A DNA stretch of 64,000 nt, from contig OX424567.1 of NCBI GenBank assembly GCA_949152475.1, positions 25,879,402 through 25,943,401 of the forward strand, given 5' to 3'. Source of the DNA: Terebella lapidaria (Eukaryota; Annelida; Polychaeta; Terebellida; Terebellidae). The position numbers were made by a program, and so were the translations under genes. The notes below the pieces were generated by a model. The model saw only the letters and a list, made by a program, of their open reading frames with translations. It did not search any database and was not told where the DNA came from. Below, in pieces: positions 1 through 10,611 of this stretch. The stretch's first letter is position 1. Each line of letters begins with the position of its first letter.

Positions 1-3000
1 CGCTTGAATGATAGTCTTGTACTTGGTGCATGTATTTTCAGTCCATTTCATACAATCCACGGTTGTGATAGGGTCTGTTTCATCAGCCAGTGTTTTGATA
101 GGGTTCGGTTTAATTAGGGCCATGCTTTCCACCAGTGTCCCTTTTTTGGGTAGCCAGTTATGTATGCAAAAATGGTAGAAGCTTTCGGTTAACAAGCCCA
201 TACAACAAGACTCCCCATAATGCATAAATTGGCCAACATATCCAGATATATAATTCTGACATTTTTGATATATTAAGGGTGGTCATTGCCTAGGATATGA
301 GAATGTCTTTAATTTTCCACTGATTCATGTTTGTATTTATAACTTCGCCTGTTAGACACCAATTTGTCCCAAACTCTGCACATAGATGCTGCAACCCCAG
401 TCGATGAAGTTTGTTTGTTTGAAACAAATAGTTTGTTTGAATACACAATGAATACCTACAGTTGAACATCAATGATAAAGTAGACCTTTCATTCATTTAC
501 ATGTCTGGTGTTGAAATTTCAGGAGAGTGGGGGACCTGATATAGATCACCAACCGAGAAAACTTTTGTGATATTGTTCATGAATATGTAATATTCACCAA
601 TTTTACACGAGCAAACTTAGCAGATATAGCAAATTTGTTGGTAAAAGAATGTGACATACATAATGTCTCACTCGATGCAACAGTCAGTGCATATGAGTGG
701 ATTACGTTGTATTCGTTCTGCGTTATCGATCTGATATTCCTCAGGTGTTGAGCTCAATGGACATCATGTCAAACACTCAACTCAGAAAATTTAGCAAGGG
801 AGTAATTCATCGTTGCGGCATGCTGTCTTCATTTTGATGCAATAATATATGTGACTTACAATTTTGAAATAGCGCAAACATTAGTCGCTGTACAATGGGC
901 CTACTGGATTAATAGACAACTGCATGAACTTGCTTGTGTACATCATTTGCATTTCCGTCATTTACAGTGAATTTCAGAAAAACAATTCTCTGTTAATGAT
1001 CATGAATATATGAATATATAATTGTGTAAATATCATCACAAACAACACCATCGTGATAAGTTCTACCATAATACCTATTGCGTATTTTCAGCTATCTATT
1101 TTGGCTAATTATCATAATACATCCTCGTTTTAACTGTGTCTATTGGATGGACACAGCAATCACAGACACATTTCAAAATAGATTTGTTCGGAATTCGCGG
1201 AGATATTGGCTAAAATGTTTGAAACTTCAGTTTGACTGAAACTAAAATTTGGGTGGGAAAACAAAATAATACTGACTACACTATTCCTGTGAGCCACAAT
1301 AGTCCATTCGCTCTTCAACTTCAACCCTTCGCTCTTCAACACTTTATCTGGTATCACACAGTTTTGTTTTGTCACCTGTAATGCCTTATTCTCTTACCCT
1401 AAATATGTGATGAAATTTTATTCTGGTATTGTTGTCGAACTTTTATAGCCAGAATTAGGAGGACAGCCATGGTATGCCATAGTTGAATTGATGTGTTTCA
1501 CAGATTTGATTCCAAACCTTTTGAAGCCTTTTGCATTTTATGGAGTTTTTCAAAGCTGCTCATTCCAAATGTACTAAATCATATAAGCGGTCATGCATAC
1601 CAAAACCCAAGCAGCATAATTTGATGGTGCAAAAATTGTGCTCTTGTAAACAATCGTAAACATCAATCAAATTAAACTTCTCAATTCATATCTGTGGAGA
1701 AATTATCTAATGGAGATTTGCTGATATAATCAACATATTATATCATCGTCATTAATTTACAAACACAGGCTGGTAATGCATAGTCAGTACTTGGCTCTCG
1801 TTAAGGGCAAATATCTATGGAACAGAATGCAGGTAGTAATTCTACATGCATATTGTATTGATTAACCATAATGCACCTCGCATCATTTGAAAATGAAATG
1901 GTCAGAATTTATAAGCCTAAATGTATCATGCAACGATCAAAATGGTATTACTAGTATGACTTGTTGTATGACTTGTATGAAAATGTTTAATTGTACATGG
2001 GCCCGAGGCCTGAATATGCAAATAAGGCATTATCATCATAAACATATTTTAGGTGGCTTAATTTAAAACTGTTAAACGGACGCTCGCCTCCACCTTTTGA
2101 TTGATTGTATTTGATTTACTAGCCTATTAGTTCAGAATGGCACATCCTAAAACACAGGGTAAAAATGATTCAACTACTGTGTCTCTGTACCCTCCATCGC
2201 ACTGCATTCCGGCAATCTAATTGTGCGTGTGCAGTACACATCTTCACTATGTTGATTTTGTTGCAACTAATTTGGCTTCTCACAAACTGCCCTGATTATT
2301 TATTCATGATGCAGATTTGGTTTGTCTGGTTTTTGCAACATCTCCCTGACAGAGACCTGATTGGATTATCATCAATGTTGTTGACACAACGTTTTTCCAA
2401 CAACTCACACCATTCCTCAGATTTCTACAGATACAAACAAACTAGTTTAAGTGCCTAACCATTGCCACGATCCAGCCTAGTACACTGTTGCTTTTCTTGT
2501 GTCATCACTACGCTGTAGTGAACAATTTGTTGTGAAATAAATCGTTAATATTTTTTCTACATTCACATTTCACAATACAAAAAATATAATACAATGTGAG
2601 ATGTACATCGTGAAGATGTCAAGCTGTGCCATTGATGCATCACATAGTAATATGCATGACACATTTTTGACAAACCTGATGTCATCTTTGATGCATCTTT
2701 CAAAACATCTGATGTAATTGGAATCTTTCAGGCCTTTTCTTAGCTACTTGCCATGACAGTTAAGTGATACGTAACGGATTGAAGGACGGTACAAAATTCA
2801 ACATACAGCAAGGCACCAACACGTAATTTGTGCCACTGAGTCAGCTTGACATGCCTGTAGAGAGATATTATGCCTGTAGATACGCCAGTGTGTCTTTGGA
2901 TAAACTATTTGGTCGGGCTTTGTTTCTATTGCAAAATGTTGTATTTTACGTTTCTTATTGGCATCATCAAAATCTTATTGTATCGGTAGTAATAGATTGA

Positions 3001-3190
3001 TACTTACATTCGCAGATCCTCGTGCTTTTCTACCTCTCTCCTGCCAAATCAAGCATGAATTAAATTGACTCCTTGTCAGTCCCGAGTAGCTACCATTGGC
3101 ACTTTTATTCAAATGGATTGTTGAGTTTTGTGACGATCTCGTTCCTCATTAGACTTGAGATGTTTTTGTGAATGGTATGTAACATTTCTT
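1..3190. repeat. Older internal duplication, unit A (copy 1)
   Basis: Similar in order to 5955-7783: attagggccatg, the cccatacaacaagactcccc block, aatgtactaaatcat, aagcagcataatttgatgg, tcagaatggcacatcctaa, ttgacatgcct and a cgtgaattaaattg-type block. Clearly more diverged than the copy 1/copy 2 pair, so it predates that event. No coding exon was found inside. Confidence 0.8.
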
Positions 3191-3322
3191 AAAAAGCAAA
3201 TCAGGCTAAAAATTAGTCCTGTTACATAAAAAAGTTGTGAAATAGAGGTAATTAAAAAATATGTAGAAAAGGGAATGTCAAGATCAGTGTGCACTATGCC
3301 AGGACACTTAATGTGGCAAAAG

Positions 3323-3466
3323 CTGGATCCATTGCCCAGGCCAGGGATCGAACCAATGATCTTTGGGTTTTGAGACTGATGCTCGACCAAAAGAGGTATC
3401 CCACTAACCAAGTTGGTAGCAGTAAAGTCACATATGGTGGCAGCGGTAGACTACATCGTCCTGGAT
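3323..3466 (-). mobile_element. tRNA-derived SINE insertion present only in copy 1
   Basis: On the minus strand the element has a pol III B box (GGTTCGATCCC, 3344-3354) and an A-box-like TGGTTAGTGGGA (3399-3410) at tRNA-like spacing. It is flanked by ctggat on both sides (3323 and 3461), a likely target-site duplication. Copy 2 at about 57157 reads directly from ggcaaaag to aggatgtgtgg, an empty site. Confidence 0.75.
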
Positions 3467-3469
3467 GTG

Positions 3470-5234
3470 TGTTTTCATCAGTCAATGAAACATTCACAGA
3501 ACTTATTCATTTTAATCAATATCCTTCCTCTATCTATTTGATTATAGATTGGATCTTTTCATATTTGTATGGGAAATGTAGGGCAATATTCCTGGTCAGG
3601 CATGAAACATGGGAAAATGATAAAGAAGGTAAATGATTATCACAATACAGTAAAAACAAGTGTCATGAATACAGTGTGTCCCATGATTTATTGGCGATAT
3701 ATAGGAAAACAAGACTGAGTTTTTGTGTTTTAAATCATAATACATGTACAATAAATTTGTATACAAGATAACAAATTGTTTGGACATTGCCAACAGGTAT
3801 GATACTATGTAAATGAAGACAATGACATGTAGATAGTTAAACCTGTTTTTGTGTATTGTCACCTTGCCTGCAAACCCCTCATCCAACTGGCCCTCTGAAG
3901 CCTGACATCCTCATAAAGATCCTGTGACATTTTTGAATTGTTCACCTTTATTTACAATCCCTCAGAAAAACTGCTTGGGGCTAATATAAATTCGTGATCG
4001 TTTTTGACCATACATGCTGTGGGGTCAACTAACGTACCTAGACAACAATTTCTCCATATCTTCCTGTGGAGTGCAGAGTCAGGATTATCCTTTCCTAACA
4101 AGGTTGTCATGGCGACAGTTATCTCACTCCACTGTGGACTTGATAAATGGAGTGCTGGAATGGATTATCTTCCTTGGCATAGCAAAAATTGATCTGGATA
4201 AAACTGATAGTCTCATCCAAAGTGATATAATCTGGAGATTGTTTGAGAATGGTATCTCGAATCTTTCGGGAGAAAATAATGAGATGAAAACGGTATCTCC
4301 CATGTGACTTTGGCATTTTACTTTGTCACCATATCTGCAGTGTTATGGGATTTAGGGATAACACTTACCTCGGCTTTTGGGGAAAGTTGGTAATGATCTT
4401 GTTCTTGTTCTTTATTTAGTTGTGAAACAGAGTGTCGGATTTTTTGATCCTGGAATTGGATAGAGAGAATAGAAATATCTGCAATATGAATTCTCATACT
4501 CTGAGGAACAATATCCATCCATGAATACATGTCCATATTGGCTCATGGAGAAAACGTGTTCAAAGGAGGAAGGGAATAGGGAACACACTCAGAGTAATTG
4601 TTCGTACATGATAGAATACTTGATAGCACTAATACGTCAGGTATTAACAGCAATGCACTTTTTGGTATGCATTTTTCGGTGAATTTCTCAGAACATATGA
4701 CTGTGATAGCTATTGTTATCCCATCATTCTTTTCTCCAGCTTCCTCTCTCGTAAAGTTGTTCCAGGTTTATGAGCACACTTCCTGTTTGAGCCAAACTCC
4801 TACCACGAGATGGTGTGCACCAAGAAGTGAATATATTGACTTATGTGGGTGGATATACATGCATGACATTGCATTGTTATGGGTAATAATACATGAAGTA
4901 TATGTCTCCCTTTTCAGAAATGTTTTAAAATATGTGAATTTACTTGTGAAACGTGTTTGTGAAAAACAACACGGTTTGTACCTTGGATATGTCCAATTAG
5001 TGAGCCATTACGTTCACACTTATATTCATATTTCTTAAACAATTAGAAAGCTTTTCATCTGTCTTGTCTTCTCCAACCTAATGAACGAGATACTGAGAAA
5101 TTGAATTGGTCCTTTTTACTGATAAGTCATATTTAGTGATACAACTGATGGTTCCCCTATAATGTTCTCATCATACATGTATGTGGGTGGAAATAACTGA
5201 AATAACTGCTATTCAAACCTAGGTTTTTGCTTAC
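3470..5234. other. Non-coding part of copy 1 between unit A and the candidate exon
   Basis: Open frames near 4004-4307 and 4598-5038 have counterparts in copy 2, but base changes and small indels break or alter them. They behave as non-coding sequence. An exon-like stretch at 3547-3630 (acceptor attatag, donor gtaaat) is shifted by one base in copy 2. Confidence 0.45.
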
Positions 5235-5324
5235 TTGAACACGACAATAATAGGATGATAAGCCTAAATAAAGCCAGTGCTATTGTCGCCAGCAGAATGA
5301 CCCCCAGCATAAGGACACAGTGAG
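5235..5324 (-). CDS. Candidate minus-strand exon encoding one transmembrane helix
   Basis: Read on the minus strand, an acceptor tgttccctcag and a donor gtaagc bound a 90-base exon (phase 1 to 1). It encodes HCVLMLGVILLATIALALFR, then LIILLLSCSS, a typical single-pass helix. The copy at 59010-59099 keeps length, borders and hydrophobicity, though most base differences change residues. No partner exons could be proven; the frame at 5430-5642 is a weak candidate that has a stop in copy 2. Confidence 0.35.
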
Positions 5325-5954
5325 CTGAGGGAACATAGGGTATCGTGAACTAAGTATAAACTCCTAGTTTATTGAAATCAATCTCAGAACCCCAGTTTTA
5401 TAAGCAGCATCACTCACTAGACCAAGCTGTCAATCTCCTCCATTGTAAATGAACGTGCTCTCACAGCATATGAAAGAACACGTTATGTGCTGATTGGTGG
5501 TCTGAAACTTTTTAAAGTATGTTGCAGTCAGTTTCATACAATCCGTGAACATATATCCTTGGATTTGCTCCTTCTCATCACCTGACATGTAACCGTATTC
5601 ATTGTTAAGAGATTTAGGAAAATGTTTTGTAAATCTGTCCATAGAGAGAACTGGAGTCTATGAGAAACTTAAATATCACGAAGAAACAGAATATATTCGG
5701 TATTTTAACTATCAGCTGCATATATTCATTGTAGTCTCTGCTTAGCTTACAACGCGGAAGCTAGCTTGCAGTAACATGGGGGGTGAGTGAGGGTCTGATG
5801 ACCTTGAAGAACTTGCACGTTGCACGAGGCAGTGCAAGGTGCCTACTGTGTAAAGGCTGTGATGTTGGAATGTTTGATAATAGTCTTCATGCCGGAAGGG
5901 CCCCTGACCTTGTCGTGCTGAACCTGCTCTGTGCGCTAGAGAGACAGATATGGG

Positions 5955-7783
5955 AGCTCCATCATCCATGGTTTTGATAGGGGTCAGTAGCCCTTAATTA
6001 GGGCCATGCACCTCACCAGTGTTATGTATACAAAAAGGGTAGGAGCATTCACCTTTCGGTTAACGAGCCCATACAACAAGACTCCCCATGCATAAAATTG
6101 GCCAACATATCCTGATATAAAATACTGACATTTGTACATATTTAGTATCAGCGGGAAAACATAATAGTGACTACATGATTCCTTCATGCCACAATAGTCC
6201 ATTCGCTCCTGAACTTCTACATCTATAACCCTAATTGATACCACACAGTGAAATGTTTTGTCACATGTTATGTCATTTTTCTGGCCACAATAGGACATCT
6301 TATTCTCTTATCTTAAATATGTTACGAAATGTGTTCTTAGCTTTTGCTCTGGTATTGATGTGGTACCTTTATAGGGATGGCAGGGCAGCCGCGTGTGTTA
6401 TGGTTGAATCAATGAGATTGGTAGTTTGACTCACCCATTTAAATTTTATGGGGATTTGCGTCACTCAAAGCTGTTAACTCCAAATGTACTAAATCATCTT
6501 AGCGGTCATGCACATCAAAATTCAAGCAGCATAATTTGATGGTGCAAAAATCCTGCCCTGAACAATTGTAAATATGATTGATAATGACGATATCTCTTGG
6601 GCGTTAATTTTTACTGCACATCTGCCAATCTTCATCAATCAAATTAAATGGCTCAATTCATATTTGTGGAGAAATTATTTAATGGAGATTTTCTGATGAA
6701 TCAACACATTATATCATCTTCATTAAATAACTTTTCCAGAACGGTATTGCTTTTGCAGTATTCGGTAATGCATTCTCACTTACTTGGTCTGTGTTTCCGA
6801 GTTCATAATGGAAACTTCGACTTGGCTCCATTTTAAACTGTTAAACCAAATGCTCTGCTGTAACTTTCATTTGATTTACTAGCCTACTATTTCAGAATGG
6901 CACATCCTAAGAAAGGGTCTTTAGTTTACTCAAAATGACTCAACTACAGTGTCTCTGTAGCTTTCTGTCACTCTGCATTCTGACAGTCGAATTATGATTG
7001 TGCAGTACACAAAACTGTTGGCAATGTTGTGTATACATTCTCTTCTCACGAACTGGCCTGCTTTCTTATTTATTTATGATGCTGATTTGGTTTCTCTGGT
7101 GCCTGCAACATAGAGCACGTGCTTTATTGTTCAACCATCACAAAATAATATCTATGACACATATTTGGCGCAAGTGACAGAGTCTATGAAGAACACAGAA
7201 AAAAAACTTTAATGTAATTGGATCATTCCAGTCCATTTCAGCTACTTTTAGTGACAGTCAACTAGTATGCAACGGATTGAATTTCACTTCAAATTTAACA
7301 CGACGCACCAACATGTGGTTTTTGTGTTAAAGCACAATATTAAGTCGGCTTGACATGCCTCTAGAGATACCTTCACAAATCCTCGTGAATTCCCACATCT
7401 CTCAAGTCGAATCTGTCGTGAATTAAATTTTCTCTTTTTTAGTCCCGAATAGCCCTCTGCACTTTAATTGAATAAATTGTTCAGTTTTGTTGTGATCCGT
7501 TTCCTTGAGCGAACCTGCTCAAATTTAAATTTAACACGACGCACCAACATGTGGTTTTTGTGTTAAAGCACAATATTAAGTCGGCTTGACATGCCTCTAG
7601 AGATACCTTCACAAATCCTCGTGAATTCCCACATCTCTCAAGTCGAATCTGTCGTGAATTAAATTTTCTCTTTTTTAGTCCCGAATAGCCCTCTGCACTT
7701 TAATTGAATAAATTGTTCAGTTTTGTTGTGATCCGTTTCGTTGAGCGACTTGAGAAGTTTTATGTGTTAGGCGTGTAACAACT
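5955..7783. repeat. Older internal duplication, unit A' (copy 1)
   Basis: Counterpart of unit A, shorter through deletions, with an extra tandem duplication near 7291. Its own counterpart in copy 2 is 59730-61350. Confidence 0.8.
7291..7750. repeat. 236-base tandem duplication, copy 1 only
   Basis: aaatttaacacgacgcacc starts at 7291 and again at 7527. The units are identical apart from a C/G difference in gtttccttgagc/gtttcgttgagc and the trailing bases. Copy 2 (61087-61320) has a single unit. Confidence 0.9.
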
Positions 7784-8050
7784 TGTTTTTAGAGAAATCA
7801 TGAAAAGGGGATAGATACTATCAAAGCTGTCTGATCAAACAATCAGAATAACGTGTGCATTGTACTCAGGATTTCAATTGAGTAGCCCCGTATGTTGCTT
7901 TGTAGGATTGCATACTGGATAATGACCAGAGAGATTTGTTTGTGGATGTTGATATTCCAGTCATGCTTTTCGATACTTGTTTGTCAGGTTACATACAATT
8001 ACAGTACACAAACACGACACGTAACTGGAGCAGGGTGTGTCCAGAACCAG

Positions 8051-8716
8051 GGAAACAGGTTATATAACGTCTCTAGTGGGTTTGCAATATGGTGCACTCG
8101 TTATTGCAACAACATGATAACTTCTGACACAGATATACAACGTAGTAGTAGCCAGGACAATTATTAAAACCATAAAATGAATTCTAACACTGGTGAATAT
8201 GTTTATTGGATAACAACAGTCGCACTTATTTCCTGTACATGATGGCGTGCATCTCTATCTGCAGATATTAAAATGTACCGCCAAAACGAGAAGACATTCT
8301 TCAACAATAATATTAGAATAAGTATGCTGGATACTATGCCAATTACAAGTATGCCATCCAGTATGTTCCAACATGAATAGGAGTCTCTGTAAAAAAAAGT
8401 TGCTTACAGAAATGTGACATACTGGAGATGTACATTCCAATAAACATTTTTCTCTCCTAGGAAAGCAAGTATTAAACATCACATGGACAGGCAATCAAGT
8501 TTGTAGTGTTTTATCCTGTTTGTGAAGTGCCACTTCCTGATACATTTGCAAATGCTAATACCATGAATACACGTCGAATGAGATTCTACCTGAAAATTAT
8601 ACTTTAAAACTTCTACCCATAAATTATACTCGTGCAGACAGGTAGAGGAAGGTACTGACGGGTTAAAGACCCTCACAAGAAGGGCATCTTCCTGACACGA
8701 ATGAAAACGACAGCAA
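8051..8716. other. About 0.67 kb present in copy 1 and absent in copy 2
   Basis: Copy 2 reads gtccagaacca directly into gtcgaaagggattttcc (near 61607-61625); copy 1 has about 667 extra bases between the same sequences. Either an insertion in copy 1 or a deletion in copy 2. No transposase or long inverted repeat was seen. Confidence 0.7.
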
Positions 8717-9793
8717 CACGTCGAAAGGGATTTTCCAGTGTCTGGAAACCTGTAATGTTGTGAATATGAATCGACAGAGAAATGCAGTGTTTATGGTTTA
8801 ATAATAGAGTTTCGGCGGTGGTTAGTTGTCCACTCTCCTGATGTTGCTGAAAAGGGTGTAAAATCACCTGTCAATACATTTGAGAAAATGTGACATACAG
8901 GGCGTGGCTGCTGCATCAATGCATTTGTGAAACAGCCAATATAATTAGCCATGATGAACATACATTAATAAAAGAGAGCATGTACTGTTTGTCATGCTAA
9001 TTTCTTTTTTGTGTGTGTGTGTGCGCAAAATATTCAATTTTGACAATAATGATGATGCTGATATGACACATCTATCAGAATACACCTACATTATGTATGT
9101 CATATTCGTTCCCACGACAAAATGTCCACAAAATGTATGTACCTTGCTTTTCTTCATGAAGATGTCAGAAACACCAAAATGTACTAATTCAGTCGATTAA
9201 ATCATGCATTAACAATCACGGACCAATAAACATCGCATCAGCAGCTCTGTCAACGCATGAAATCATTCATGAACATGGAAAATAGACCAGACTACCACTC
9301 CCCATGAACAAAGTGCTATAAGCAGCAAATATTGCACGACATTTATGGCCACCCAAACCACTAAATTTGTGTCATTATTTGCCACAAATATGCACAGGGG
9401 TCATGTTTTATTGTTGGTCAGGCGTTTGAGAGTTGAGACTTCAAATAGACTCGAGGCAATGGGAGGTTTTTGGGTTCGTGGGAAACAATATCTAGTCATC
9501 TCTGGAATATTAACAATATTGAATATACATATTGCATTGCACAGCGTTGCAGTTTGATGCTGATATATTTGGACAGTGTAGAAGCAACTAAACGAATATA
9601 TGGTTACAACATCCAATGTTCGATGTCTCTCCCCAGCATTTATCTAAAGAATTGCCACAGTCGTCATGTGTAGCAACTCCAGACTTTTGCTGTTTGTTTC
9701 TGTGTCTCATGCTTCAATTCAGCATTGCCCATATCTGGGCAGGTCATTTCCTTGTAAAGCTACTCTTAGTGGCGACACGACAGAAGACATTGA

Positions 9794-10020
9794 TTCCCAT
9801 TAGATCCAAATTACCACCAGGACCTGATAAAAATCCACGAGTTTGCAGGGACTTGGCTGCGGGGTGCACATCAAAGGTTCCTGGCAGCGGTGTGGAGGGA
9901 ATGTTCTGGAGACAGCCCACAAAAGGGCAGAGTTGGGATCTCGGTGAAAGTTGGTTGGGAAGACGGAAGGAACTGGCGTGGCACTGTTCTGTTTGCTGTC
10001 GCTTTCTGTTTTTTATTGGG
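9794..10020 (+). other. Possible upstream exon with a hydrophobic end
   Basis: A frame of 75 codons ends at a GT (gtaaac) after GTVLFAVAFCFLLG, which looks like a signal-peptide core. Compared with copy 2 (62691-62918), four of seven base changes are synonymous in this frame, whereas in the longer overlapping frame most change residues. Against it: no ATG in copy 1 (GTG where copy 2 has ATG), a one-base indel just before the donor, and a phase that does not fit exon 1. Confidence 0.25.
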
Positions 10021-10505
10021 GTAAACAATGGCAGATGTCCTACTTCATCGAAGCAAAATCAGCTATTATTGTAATGCAAATGTGAGCAGTTACTATTTGA
10101 ATGAACTATTATTTTTATCCGTCCTTAGTATTTGAACAAGGTAGTTGATAGTAAAAATGTGAATGTCATTGGTGTGCAGTTTGCATACATACAATTGAAT
10201 GTGGAAGATGTTGTCTTGATGGCCATTCGTCTGTCATGAAAACTCCACGTATTGTGCTATATAATTTACTTTCATTTGCTTTCAGGATGTATAATCCAGT
10301 CCACAAACAATCCTATATGAATTTAATCTCCTTTTCAGTTTGCAGTGTTTGCACTCTGGATTGCAGGAGCGATATAAGATGGGCTCAACACCCATCAGAA
10401 GATGGAACAGAAGTCTCCTGAACACTTTATCTACTCTTGTGTATGTCTAATATGGCTCTGAAATATGAATAAGCAGTGAATTCTGTAATATTTGACGTTT
10501 TCCAG

Positions 10506-10611
10506 ACTTGCTGGCTGACCGGACCATTTCACGATACCACACAGAGAACATTGTAGATTACTCACAACTGATTATAGACATTCCACGTCACCAAGTCATC
10601 GTAGGAGCCAG
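10506..10611 (+). CDS. Sema5: Sema5 exon 1 of those visible: N-terminal sema domain
   Basis: The acceptor is ttttccag and the donor gtctgt. The exon opens with two bases (AC) that finish a codon from an unseen upstream exon, so it needs a preceding phase-1 donor. It encodes residues 1-35, including RYHTENIVDYSQL and the IVGAR motif that begins the first blade of the sema propeller. It ends in phase 2 (AG), and the codon is completed as Arg by the next exon. A near-identical exon sits at 63394-63499. Confidence 0.9.

Noticed and set aside
3547..3630. Exon-like stretch between attatag and gtaaat
   Set aside because: Copy 2 has a one-base indel inside it, so no frame is shared.
4004..4307. Plus-strand frame starting MLWGQLTYLD, also in copy 2 and partly at 51.8 kb
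   Set aside because: Frame length and sequence differ in each copy and stops appear; behaves as a non-coding repeat.
5430..5642. Minus-strand frame starting MDRFTKHFPK as partner of the transmembrane exon
   Set aside because: Copy 2 has an in-frame stop (TGT to TGA) and only residue-changing differences.
9008..9026. Short gt-dinucleotide run
   Set aside because: Ordinary microsatellite, shorter in copy 2; nothing further to say.
9616..10074. 152-codon frame with a counterpart in copy 2
   Set aside because: Most base differences between the copies change its residues, and the end is frameshifted, so this frame is not constrained.
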